Positions 1-6,406 are shown, numbered from the stretch's first letter. The stretch is DNA of 12,805 nt from an uncultured Candidatus Saccharibacteria bacterium (GCA_947427985.1 CANEKB010000023.1:1-12805); one strand, 5' to 3'. Numbers and translations: made by a program. The notes: generated by a model not told the origin, from the letters alone.

Positions 1-88
1 TTACATACATATGCCTCTTTCTTGTACTAGATAGCTAGTTCCATAGCGTATCATTCGTTGTCTAGCCATAGAGTAATTAATGGAGGAT
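1..88 (+). pseudogene. Decayed C-terminal cassette (RCLAIE tail)
   Basis: Positions 56-76 read R-C-L-A-I-E-stop, identical in DNA to the ends of the cassettes at 5877-6110 and 9797-9994, and the bases after the stop (TAATTAATGGAGGAT) match the shared post-stop tail. Upstream, the same frame is broken by TAG at 32-34 and 44-46, so this is a decayed copy or the right edge of one that begins outside the window. No start codon or ribosome site belongs to it. It shows the cassette family also lies next to the membrane protein/htrA unit. Confidence 0.6.
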
Positions 89-90
89 AT

Positions 91-110
91 CTATTATCTT
101 TTCCTTATTT
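91..110. repeat. Orphan arm of the fold-back element
   Basis: The stretch at 94-110 (TTATCTTTTCCTTATTT) is the reverse complement of the left outer arm of the fold-back element at 6129-6145 with one mismatch, and resembles its right arm at 6391-6406. It sits right after the cassette tail, as the complete element does at 6129. The simplest reading is a cassette plus fold-back unit that lost its centre. Nothing else is visible between 111 and the promoter at 154. Confidence 0.45.
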
Positions 111-153
111 AACCTTAAAATCTTTTACCATCCCGTCTACTCACCAAAATATT

Positions 154-162
154 TGTTATAAT
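154..162 (+). promoter_or_regulatory. Extended -10 promoter, leaderless-type
   Basis: TG-T-TATAAT (TATAAT at 157-162) ends six bases before the ATG at 169. A start of transcription about seven bases past the -10 box falls on or next to that ATG, so the mRNA would be leaderless. No good -35 hexamer is seen; the extended TGn motif may compensate. It also decides the start of the first gene: the in-frame TTG at 58 lies upstream of this promoter, inside the cassette tail. Confidence 0.6.
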
Positions 163-168
163 ATTCTC

Positions 169-954
169 ATGGCTGATTATATTTTTATTCGCAAAAGTCG
201 TAATGCCTTGAGCTCGCTTGCTCACGTCGTTTTGAACTTCTTGCTTGCAGTCGTCTCGATTGGTGCAACCGTCGTGACTGGCAACTGCATTATTGGTTTA
301 GTTTTAATTATCGCTTCAAAATGGCGCGTTTTTGCTGTTAATCATCGCTATTGGTGGCTTAATATACGTTCAAGTCTCGTTGACTTCATTGTCGGCATTA
401 GCTTCGTGCTCTTAGCCTACGCCGCAGGAACCACTTTTTTGCCAGTACATTTTGCACTTATGGCCGGGTACGCAATTTGGCTCATTGTTATTAAGCCTCG
501 CTCATCACTCAATCTTGCCATGGTCCAAGCACTCATTGCCGTCCTTTTAGGTACCACTACTGCCAGCATTTTTGCTGCACTCACTGATTCTTGGGTTCTT
601 GTTATCGCTGAGTTCATTATCGGCTTCGCCGCTGCACATCATGTCTTAATCCAGGCCTCCGACCAAGAATATGCTTTTATCTCAATCGTGAACGGCCTTA
701 TCTTCTCGGAAATTGCCTGGTTAGCGCACGCATGGCTCATTATCTACACTATTGGTAATACTGGTATCTGCATCTCCCAGCTCGCCATTATTCTCACCGT
801 CGTTGCCTTCGCCTTTTTCAAGGTCTACGGCGAAATCTCCAAGCACAACGGCAAGCTTAACTTCCGTAATGTTGCGCTACCAGTCATCTTTAGTCTTGTT
901 GTTGTTGCAATTCTAATTATTAGTTTTAGCCAACCACGTTTTAACATTCATTAG
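169..954 (+). CDS. Polytopic membrane protein, unknown function
   Basis: A 261-residue hydrophobic protein with about eight candidate membrane segments, roughly at residues 18-48 (one long or two short), 71-86, 93-108, 117-138, 141-160, 172-193, 200-217 and 234-252, and short polar loops. There is no cleavable signal peptide and I recognise no catalytic motif or transporter signature. The ATG at 169 is chosen because a TATAAT box ends six bases before it. The stop codon overlaps the AGGAGG ribosome site of the htrA-type gene, with seven bases between the reading frames, so the two are almost certainly co-transcribed and translationally coupled. A role near an envelope protease (stress sensing, secretion or lipid handling) is suggested only by this context. 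That it is a real membrane protein is fairly sure; its function is not assigned. Confidence 0.85.
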   Translation: MADYIFIRKSRNALSSLAHVVLNFLLAVVSIGATVVTGNCIIGLVLIIASKWRVFAVNHRYWWLNIRSSLVDFIVGISFVLLAYAAGTTFLPVHFALMAGYAIWLIVIKPRSSLNLAMVQALIAVLLGTTTASIFAALTDSWVLVIAEFIIGFAAAHHVLIQASDQEYAFISIVNGLIFSEIAWLAHAWLIIYTIGNTGICISQLAIILTVVAFAFFKVYGEISKHNGKLNFRNVALPVIFSLVVVAILIISFSQPRFNIH

Positions 955-961
955 GAGGAAT

Positions 962-2215
962 ATGACCAAAAAATCAAACAGCGCTTTACCTGAATCCGCT
1001 CAGGCTAATCCTGAGCCTGTTAATATCAACGCTCAGACCATTCCCGCTCCGACCGCTGCTGCGCCAGTCACCGCAGTCAAACCTAAAAACAACACTGGCT
1101 TCAAAGTCACTGTCGTAGCGCTACTTTTCCTTGCTATTATCACTTCCGCCGCTAGTCTTTCACTCTCAATTATCAACTATCTTTCCGACAACCCCTCCGT
1201 TACCTATAATTACAGCAACGGCAATGACGGCAACTCACTCAACTTTACCGAAGGCTCAATCGCCGAAGTCGCTTCTCGCGTTGCGCCAGGAGTCATCTCG
1301 ATCATCACCGAGACCCGCACTACCGGCTGGTTTGGTCAGACCGAAACTAGCACTTCCGCTGGTACTGGCATGATTGTCTCGAGCGACGGCTACATCCTCA
1401 CCAACAAACATGTCATCGACGGCGCTCGCTCGATTAAAGTCATTCTCGACGACGGCACGACCTACGATGACGTTACTATCGTTGGCACCGACCCACTAAA
1501 CGATGTTGCTTTCTTAAAAATCACTGGCGCCAAAGACCTCCCAACCGTCACGCTCGGCGATTCCAAGACTATTTCCGCCGGCCAGCCAGTTATCGCTATC
1601 GGCAATGCGCTCGGCCAATACCAAAACAGTATCACTTCGGGCATTATTTCTGGCACTAATCGTTCAATCACCGCTTACAGCAGCGATCTTATGAGCTCCG
1701 AAAATCTCAAAGATATGATCCAAACCGACGCCGCTATCAACGCTGGTAACTCCGGTGGTCCACTCGTAAATGCCGCTGGCGAAGTCATTGGTATCAATAC
1801 CGCCACCAGCGAAGACGCTGACGGTATTGGCTTCGCAATCCCGATTTCTAGCGTCAAAGGCATGTTAAAAAATATCATCGAGAACAATTCTGCCGCTCGC
1901 GCTTATATTGGCGTTTCCTATGTCGAAATCACTCCAGAAGTTGTCGCTACTTACGATCTTCCAGTCAGTGCTGGCGCTTACCTTATTTCCAATCAAGGCT
2001 CCGCCATCATTGCAGACGGCCCTGCCGCCAAAGCCGGTCTCAAGGACAAAGATATTATTACTAAGATCAATGGTTTTACTCTTGGCAAAAACGGCTCCGT
2101 CTCGACCATCATCGGCGAATACCTCCCGGGCGACACTGTTCAGCTCACCATCCTTCGTGATGGTGAAGAGCACACGATCAATGTCACCCTTGGCAGCTAT
2201 CGCACTCGCGAATAA
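962..2215 (+). CDS. htrA: HtrA/DegP-type membrane-anchored serine protease
   Basis: A 417-residue trypsin-fold protease with a single C-terminal PDZ domain. Residues 1-46 are a polar, Ala/Pro/Asn-rich cytoplasmic segment, about 48-72 a single membrane anchor, about 95-300 the protease and about 315-410 the PDZ. The catalytic triad is legible: His150 in TNKHVI, Asp181 in LNDVAFLKI and Ser264 in GNSGGPL. The PDZ carries the usual G-AAKAGLKDKDIITKINGF pattern. The family degrades or holds misfolded extracytoplasmic proteins; with one anchor the active site faces outside. AGGAGG at 953-958 lies only three bases before the ATG, a short spacer, but the next methionine (residue 137) is inside the protease domain, so this start stands. 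Second gene of a two-gene operon, convergent with prmC across 21 bases; no clear terminator lies between. HtrA family is near certain; the DegP/DegQ/DegS subtype is not resolved. Confidence 0.95.
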   Translation: MTKKSNSALPESAQANPEPVNINAQTIPAPTAAAPVTAVKPKNNTGFKVTVVALLFLAIITSAASLSLSIINYLSDNPSVTYNYSNGNDGNSLNFTEGSIAEVASRVAPGVISIITETRTTGWFGQTETSTSAGTGMIVSSDGYILTNKHVIDGARSIKVILDDGTTYDDVTIVGTDPLNDVAFLKITGAKDLPTVTLGDSKTISAGQPVIAIGNALGQYQNSITSGIISGTNRSITAYSSDLMSSENLKDMIQTDAAINAGNSGGPLVNAAGEVIGINTATSEDADGIGFAIPISSVKGMLKNIIENNSAARAYIGVSYVEITPEVVATYDLPVSAGAYLISNQGSAIIADGPAAKAGLKDKDIITKINGFTLGKNGSVSTIIGEYLPGDTVQLTILRDGEEHTINVTLGSYRTRE

Positions 2216-2236
2216 AGAGCGGGGGTTAGCTTCTGG

Positions 2237-3163
2237 TTAAATTCTTCGCACGAACAATAGTGCAAATCCCTCAATCTTCCGACAACCCCAACCAAACTCT
2301 TCCGCCATTTTTACCAACGCTATATGTTGACACGGATCCGCTTCAATTGCCACATAATGCGTTTTTAACTCCTTCAGCTCCCTAAAGAACCGTCGATACA
2401 ACCCAAGGCCATTCTCGTCCCGCACATACAACGCCGTCTTTGGCTCATAATCTAATGCTTCCGTGTCTAGCCACTCCCATCCTGGATCCACATATGGTAA
2501 ATTTGCCACCACAACGTCAAACTGCAAATCTTCAAGCCAATCCGGTTCCTCTGATCCGTCGTCAACATAATCATAGTCCTGCGTCTTCAGCTCTGGACTA
2601 TACATTTGCAAATTTCGGTACTTCGCCTCCTCTTGAATATCCTCCACTAGCCCCCCGATTAAGTCCGCTTTCAGAAACTCCACTCTCCCCTCATGAATAA
2701 TATCATTTTGTTCTGCAATATCGAGCGCTCGTTCGCTAATATCCGTAGCTAGTACTTTCGATTGCGGGAATTCCAAAGCCAGCGTAATCGCAACACATCC
2801 ACTCCCGGTCCCCACCTCCATAAAACGCGGCTGTTTTGGTAACTTTAGCTCCTTAACCAGTTCAATTAAACTCTCCGTCTCCGGGCGGGGAATTAATACT
2901 TCTGGTGTCACCCAAAACATCCGTCCATAAAATTCTTTTTCACCCAAAATATAAGCCAGCGGCTCTTTTTTGATTCGCCGCACTAGCATATTCGTTAGAA
3001 TCTCTAACCGCCCCGGTGCAATTTCCGTATCGCCATGCGTCACAATATAACTCCGATCCACCCCGTGCGGCCATACCTCTCGAAACACCATCAAAATCAT
3101 CAGCTCTGCGTCCAGCACCGGTATCCGTTCTTTCGCTCGTCCTAGCCATTGTGCTATCTTCAT
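2237..3163 (-). CDS. prmC: Release factor glutamine methyltransferase PrmC (HemK)
   Basis: A 308-residue SAM-dependent enzyme that N5-methylates the glutamine of the GGQ motif in release factors, here presumably the product of prfA just upstream. Visible signatures are the helical N-domain (about 1-80), the PLAYILG segment and LIPRPETE at 90-97, the SAM loop EVGTGSG at 116-122 and the active-site motif at 221-224. That motif reads NLPY where most PrmC have NPPY. An acidic insert of roughly 40 residues (about 175-215) separates the post-SAM strand (FLKADL) from the catalytic strand. The ATG at 3163 is preferred to one ten codons upstream because similarity to the family begins at MKIAQWL. It is second in the prfA-prmC operon, 76 bases after the prfA stop. 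Identity is secure from the IPRPETE block and the operon; the NLPY variant is the only doubt about exact substrate. Confidence 0.92.
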   Translation of the reverse strand: MKIAQWLGRAKERIPVLDAELMILMVFREVWPHGVDRSYIVTHGDTEIAPGRLEILTNMLVRRIKKEPLAYILGEKEFYGRMFWVTPEVLIPRPETESLIELVKELKLPKQPRFMEVGTGSGCVAITLALEFPQSKVLATDISERALDIAEQNDIIHEGRVEFLKADLIGGLVEDIQEEAKYRNLQMYSPELKTQDYDYVDDGSEEPDWLEDLQFDVVVANLPYVDPGWEWLDTEALDYEPKTALYVRDENGLGLYRRFFRELKELKTHYVAIEADPCQHIALVKMAEEFGWGCRKIEGFALLFVRRI

Positions 3164-3239
3164 AATCAATCCACATCCACCCCACCCTAACATTAAGCAA
3201 CCACCCCCAACAATTCTAAGGCTCTATATGCCCGTTCCG

Positions 3240-4280
3240 TTACTCAGCGAACGCCCGCTCAGCCTTCGCTAGTTCTTTCACAATATCATCAAGATCCCCG
3301 TCCATTGCCGCCGGGATGTTCGAGCGCGAATAATGCACCCGGTGATCCGTAATCCGATCCTGCGGGAAGTTATAAGTTCGAATCTTCTCGCTCCGGTCGC
3401 CCGAACCAATCAACGACTTCCGCGCATCGCTCGCTGCCTGTCGCTCCTCTTGGATTTTCTTCTCCATCAAACGGCTCCTGAGCACCGCCATCGCCTTAAT
3501 CCGGTTCTGCTGTTGTGAACGCTCATCTTGCATTGCCACGACCAAGCCCGTCGGCAAATGCGTAATCCGCACCGCCGAATCGGTCGTGTTCACCCCCTGG
3601 CCACCATGTCCGCCCGAACGATAAATATCAATCCTAAGGTCTTCCGGCTTTATCTCGACATCCGCCTCCGCTGCCTCCGGCAACACCGCCACCGTTGCCG
3701 TCGACGTATGAATCCGCCCCTGGCTTTCTGTCACCGGTACTCGCTGCACTCGATGCACACCGCCTTCAAATTTCAACTGTCCGTACGGTTTCTCGCCTGA
3801 CACCCGAATAATCACCTCCTTCATACCGCCGGCTTCATTCTCGTTCTGGCTAAGTAGCTCCACCTTCAAATGATGCCGCTCCGCAAAATGCACATACATT
3901 CGATAAAGCTCACCCGCAAACAAGGAAGCTTCATCCCCGCCAGCCCCTGCGCGAATCTCCATAATCGCCGGCTTATCATCGTTCGGATCATGTGGCAAAA
4001 GTTTTTCTTCTAGTTCTTCGCTCTTCTCGGCGATCTTCGCATTTAGACTCTCAATATCCGCCCGTGCCAGCTCGCCCAACTCCGGATCTTCAGACAAGGC
4101 CTTTGCCTCAGTCAAATTTTGCTTCGCCTGCTCAATCTCTCGCGCAAGCCCCAAAATCTCATTAATCTCCGAAAGCCGTCGCGACTTCTCCGCAAAATCC
4201 GGCGCCGCGTATGCTTCCGGCTGCGCCAAAAACGCCTCAATCTCAGTTTTTTCTTGCTCAAACTTCTGGAAATCTAACAT
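3240..4280 (-). CDS. prfA: Peptide chain release factor 1
   Basis: A 346-residue class I release factor that reads UAA and UAG in the ribosomal A site and triggers peptide release. Domains: N-terminal coiled-coil (about 1-95), the recognition region with the RF1-type P-x-T tripeptide PVT at 182-184 inside RVPVTESQGR, and the hydrolysis loop GGQ at 226-228. PVT marks RF1, since RF2 carries SPF there. The GGQ context is GHGGQGVN, while GAGGQHVN is commonest; the GGQ itself is intact. Length is close to the usual 355-360, with a short N-terminus. A divergent promoter with TATAAT ends ten bases before the ATG, giving a very short leader. prmC follows in the same operon, matching the functional pair. 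Confidence 0.97.
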   Translation of the reverse strand: MLDFQKFEQEKTEIEAFLAQPEAYAAPDFAEKSRRLSEINEILGLAREIEQAKQNLTEAKALSEDPELGELARADIESLNAKIAEKSEELEEKLLPHDPNDDKPAIMEIRAGAGGDEASLFAGELYRMYVHFAERHHLKVELLSQNENEAGGMKEVIIRVSGEKPYGQLKFEGGVHRVQRVPVTESQGRIHTSTATVAVLPEAAEADVEIKPEDLRIDIYRSGGHGGQGVNTTDSAVRITHLPTGLVVAMQDERSQQQNRIKAMAVLRSRLMEKKIQEERQAASDARKSLIGSGDRSEKIRTYNFPQDRITDHRVHYSRSNIPAAMDGDLDDIVKELAKAERAFAE

Positions 4281-4290
4281 ATTCTATGCT

Positions 4291-4319
4291 ATTATATCAC
4301 AGAGGGAAAGAGAATTTTA
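4291..4319 (-). promoter_or_regulatory. prfA-prmC promoter
   Basis: On the minus strand TGA-TATAAT (TATAAT at 4296-4291) is an extended -10 box ten bases upstream of the prfA ATG; a -35 is weak (TAAAAT at 17 bases or TTAAAA at 18). Predicted leader is only about three bases, with no ribosome site, so prfA is probably read from a nearly leaderless mRNA. The tRNA-Val promoter must lie in the same 60 bases facing the other way, but I see no convincing boxes for it. Confidence 0.55.
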
Positions 4320-4320
4320 A

Positions 4321-4432
4321 TAAATAGGCTTGTAGTTTCATATGGTTCCTTAGCTCAGTTGGCTAGAGCGCACGATTCACATTCGTGAGGTCACAAGTTC
4401 GAGCCTTGTAGGAACCACCACGAGCCTATTTA
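4321..4432 (+). repeat. Inverted repeat clamping tRNA-Val
   Basis: TAAATAGGCT at 4321-4330 and AGCCTATTTA at 4423-4432 are perfect 10-base complements on either side of the tRNA. Two more pairs (U4331-G4422 wobble and G4332-C4421) extend the stem to 12 pairs, ending one base beyond the encoded CCA. A transcript spanning this would hold the tRNA at the tip of a closed precursor stem with 11 unpaired bases on the 5' side and none on the 3' side. This would affect how the 3' CCA end is released. Confidence 0.6.
4344..4420 (+). tRNA. tRNA-Val (anticodon CAC)
   Basis: A complete 77-base cloverleaf: acceptor GGTTCCT with AGGAACC, D-arm GCTC/GAGC, anticodon stem CACGA/TCGTG with loop TTCACAT (anticodon CAC, reading GUG valine), variable loop AGGTC and T-arm ACAAG-TTCGAGC-CTTGT. 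The discriminator base is A and the CCA end is encoded. It lies between the divergent prfA promoter and a small membrane protein gene 39 bases downstream, which may share its transcript. A 12-base-pair inverted repeat encloses it. Confidence 0.97.
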
Positions 4433-4459
4433 CTACAATTTTTCAAAAAGGAAAACAAA

Positions 4460-4981
4460 ATGCCAGAAAGTGAGCCTACTAACCAAACAAGCGCCGACGC
4501 TTGTGCTCGATACGAAGCTAATGAAAAACTCAATGGCCACATCAACGCCGCCTCATCCCATCTGGCTCAATCGCAAGCTCCAATCTTTCCGCCAGCCAAG
4601 CCACACCCACAGGTTACGAACCTATCTTCAGCTCAAGAGTCCCTACCTAAATTTTCAGACTACCTAATGTCCGTCAGTTTAGCTAGTGGCATAGTCGCAC
4701 TCGCCGCCGTGTTATTAAGACTGCCTCTCCATACGGCCGCAACGTCAAGCGACTACTATAAAGGCTCTAGCTATTTTGCCCCAGATTTCATCAGTACAAT
4801 TCTTGCAATTTGCGGCAGCATCGCCAGTATATTCTTTTCAATAGCGCTTATTATATATGCTATTTATACATCCATTCGCACTCCAAGCAACCTCAAGGAA
4901 AAACTTCCCCGCATCATCGGCAGAATCGTGCTAAACCTACTTGTCATCATATTGTTTACGGTTACGTTCTTACTGCAATAG
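4460..4981 (+). CDS. Small membrane protein, unknown function
   Basis: 173 residues. The first 65 are polar and rich in Ala, Ser, Pro and Asn, followed by three likely membrane segments at about 68-88, 110-137 and 152-172. The loop between the first two is short and Ser/Tyr-rich; the second loop carries basic residues (RTPSNLKEKLPR), which suggests it is cytoplasmic. I recognise no family. AAGGA lies about eight bases before the ATG, a modest ribosome site. A TACAAT box at 4434-4439 could be a -10 element but has no partner -35, so transcription may continue from the tRNA promoter. Three-segment proteins with a disordered cytoplasmic tail are common in small-genome bacteria; no function is proposed. 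Confidence 0.75.
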   Translation: MPESEPTNQTSADACARYEANEKLNGHINAASSHLAQSQAPIFPPAKPHPQVTNLSSAQESLPKFSDYLMSVSLASGIVALAAVLLRLPLHTAATSSDYYKGSSYFAPDFISTILAICGSIASIFFSIALIIYAIYTSIRTPSNLKEKLPRIIGRIVLNLLVIILFTVTFLLQ

Positions 4982-4991
4982 CCATCCCGCC

Positions 4992-5020
4992 TTAACTGCA
5001 AACCAAATCTGTGCTATAAT
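4992..5020 (+). promoter_or_regulatory. pth promoter, leaderless-type
   Basis: TTAACT (4992-4997), a 17-base spacer and TGC-TATAAT (TATAAT 5015-5020) form a good extended -10 promoter six bases before the pth ATG at 5027. No ribosome site fits in that gap, so the transcript should start at or beside the ATG. The same six-base spacing occurs at the first gene of the window (157-169). Confidence 0.7.
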
Positions 5021-5026
5021 ACCCAT

Positions 5027-5545
5027 ATGAAACTTATCGTTGGTCTCTGTAACCCGGGCGACGTTTACAACTGGACTCGCCATAATTTCGGCAGTCTCGC
5101 CTTGGATTTTTATGCCAAAATTCACAACCTTACCTGGGAAAACCAAAAAATGCACGCCATCTGGCTCAAAGACGGCGACCGCATTTTCCTCAAATCCCGC
5201 TATTTTTACAACGATACTGGCCTCGCGGTCAAAGATTTTGCTAATTATTACAAAATCGACCCCGCCGACATCCTCGCTATCTGCGACGATTTTGACTTAC
5301 CGTTCCAGACTATCCGCTATCGCGCCAAAGGTTCCAGCGGCGGCAACAACGGTCTAAAGTCTATCGCGCACCACCTCGGCACCGACGATTTTCCGCGTCT
5401 CCGCCTCGGCACCAATAACGACGAACTTCGCGCCAAGCTGAGCGATGTCGACTTCGTACTCTCGCGCTTCACCCCCGAAGAAAAGGAGCTCCTCCCGAAC
5501 CTCCTTACTGAGATTTGTCACTCTATCGACGAGCATACGCTTTAG
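5027..5545 (+). CDS. pth: Peptidyl-tRNA hydrolase
   Basis: A 172-residue enzyme that cleaves peptides from tRNAs dropped by stalled ribosomes. Family signatures: the opening KLIVGLCNPG (usually GLGNPG), catalytic His19 in TRHN, Asn62 in the YND motif (usually YMN), the DDFDLP loop at 87-92 with the expected aspartate, and SSGGNNGLKSI at 103-113 where GGHNGLKSI is usual. Length is slightly below the usual 185-195, the C-terminal helix being short. It starts at the ATG six bases after a TATAAT box. A stem with U-rich 3' arm (5592-5621) about 50 bases downstream may end the transcript. The changed residues are conservative and the active site looks complete. Confidence 0.95.
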   Translation: MKLIVGLCNPGDVYNWTRHNFGSLALDFYAKIHNLTWENQKMHAIWLKDGDRIFLKSRYFYNDTGLAVKDFANYYKIDPADILAICDDFDLPFQTIRYRAKGSSGGNNGLKSIAHHLGTDDFPRLRLGTNNDELRAKLSDVDFVLSRFTPEEKELLPNLLTEICHSIDEHTL

Positions 5546-5591
5546 CTTTTAACCTTCTTCTGTCCTCCGGCCAGAAAGCCTGCATTTTCTC

Positions 5592-5622
5592 ATAAAAAGG
5601 CTAGCAAGCTACTCTTTTTATT
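5592..5622 (+). terminator. Candidate stem-loop terminator after pth
   Basis: ATAAAAAG (5592-5599) pairs with CTTTTTAT (5614-5621), enclosing AGC/GCT with two symmetrical three-base internal loops. The A-rich and U-rich arms would give U-tracts in both directions, so it could stop pth from the left and anything reading the minus-strand cassette from the right. The stem is AT-rich and weak, hence only moderate support. Confidence 0.45.
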
Positions 5623-5658
5623 CAGAAGTTTATCTTCTTCATCCTCCCCTTGATTACT

Positions 5659-5883
5659 CTATATGGCTAGACAACGGAGGGAAAACAATGCTAGTCGAGA
5701 ATAGGATTGCGCAGTAGAAACGTAATCAGTGCCGCTATCAAGCAGATTATAAGCGCTAAAGGCGGATGATTCACTTGGTGCTGACGACCAAAGACGAAAG
5801 TCTTTTCCGGTATAAAGTTGCGCACCCCACAAATGATCAGCTCTTCCGCTGCGGACGAAGAAATAGTTAATGCTAACACAGTG
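5659..5883 (-). pseudogene. Silent C-terminal cassette, copy M1
   Basis: Read on the minus strand the frame is open from just after a TAG at 5886-5884 to TAG at 5661-5659, about 74 codons with no ATG near its front. It gives SINYFFVRSGRADHLWGAQ, then LWSSAPSESSAFSAYNLL, and ends ALFSLRCLAI-stop. VRSG is encoded at 5856-5845. The order VRSG, W-S-S, AYxL, then a SLRC end resembles the repetitive tail domains of paralogous surface proteins (the TIGR02145/Fib_succ_major pattern, from memory). Without the front of the protein or a start it is a stored tail. Compared with the other copies, an extra TA (CATATAG versus CATAG) ends it one residue early. After the stop comes the shared tail GAGTAATCAAGGGGAGGATG. 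It faces away from copy P2. Confidence 0.65.
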
Positions 5884-6110
5884 CTACCATTTTTTTGAAG
5901 ATTGGGACAGGTTCCGTCCGCAGCGGATTTGTTGGGATTGCTATAGGATCCGTTTATAGTACCGCCACTTCTTATGGTTGGCCATCGTTTGCTGGCAAAG
6001 AATATCCAGGACGTTACTATTTGCTAATAGGCTCATCTGTCTCCGCAGCTAATTATCGAACATCAGGACGCTATGAAGCTTTCTCCCTCCGTTGTCTAGC
6101 CATAGAGTAA
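5877..6110 (+). pseudogene. Silent C-terminal cassette, copy P2
   Basis: Open from after TAA at 5874-5876 to TAA at 6108-6110; the only possible start inside is TTG at 5895 with no ribosome site. The peptide reads KIGTGSVRSGFVGIAIG, then STATSYGWPSFAGKEYPGRY, and ends RYEAFSLRCLAIE. VRSG is at 5916-5927. The layout matches copies M1 and P3 at both ends while the middle differs almost completely, as expected of alternative tails of one protein family. The post-stop tail GAGTAATTAAGGAGAGGATG is shared with the other copies and leads straight into the fold-back element at 6129. It could be a short expressed protein of 71 residues from TTG, but the missing expression signals argue against that. 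Confidence 0.65.
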
Positions 6111-6128
6111 TTAAGGAGAGGATGAAAG

Positions 6129-6406
6129 AAATAAGGAAAAGATAGAATTTGTGTCTAGTTTATTCTAAGAAGGTTATCTATTCTTTCGGGAATCTCCGGA
6201 GCTTACGAGCGCCGATTCAAACATCCGAGAGAAAAGGCAATTTATTGGCTTTTCCGAGGATGAGCAGAATCGGGAGATTCCGAAAGAATCGATGGACGAA
6301 GATGCGCTTTGCCCGTAACGACGGGCCGAAGCGACATCGTGTCCCGAAGAATATGATAGCCTTCTTAGAGCAAACTAGGAATGAATATTACTATCTTTCC
6401 TTATTT
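6129..6406. repeat. Large fold-back element A with conserved core hairpin
   Basis: The outer arms 6129-6191 and 6342-6406 are imperfect inverted complements for about 60 bases: AAATAAGGAAAAGATAG with CTATCTTTCCTTATTT, then TCTAAGAAGG with CCTTCTTAGA, then TTCTTTCGGGA with TCCCGAAGAA. Inside are a long hairpin (6180-6197 with 6273-6289, nesting CGATTC/GAATCG and CATCC/GGATG) and a core hairpin at 6301-6338: GATG/CATC, bulged A, CGCTT/AAGCG, GCCCGT/ACGGGC, loop AACG. Part of the left arm can pair with either 6273-6289 or 6342-6350, so two states are possible. It follows cassette P2 directly. The element at 10029-10222 shares CCGGAGC, the core hairpin plan and GCGAC. No coding capacity is credible here. 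Confidence 0.7.

Noticed and set aside
5659..6110. Diversity-generating retroelement variable repeats
   Set aside because: The cassettes differ throughout the centre and not only at adenine positions of a shared template, and no template repeat or reverse transcriptase is in the window. Kept only as an analogy for the hairpin placement.
5653..6112. Insertion sequence bounded by the inverted cassette ends
   Set aside because: The inverted repeats enclose two protein tails and no transposase frame; the repeats are coding ends of the tails themselves, not terminal repeats of an IS.
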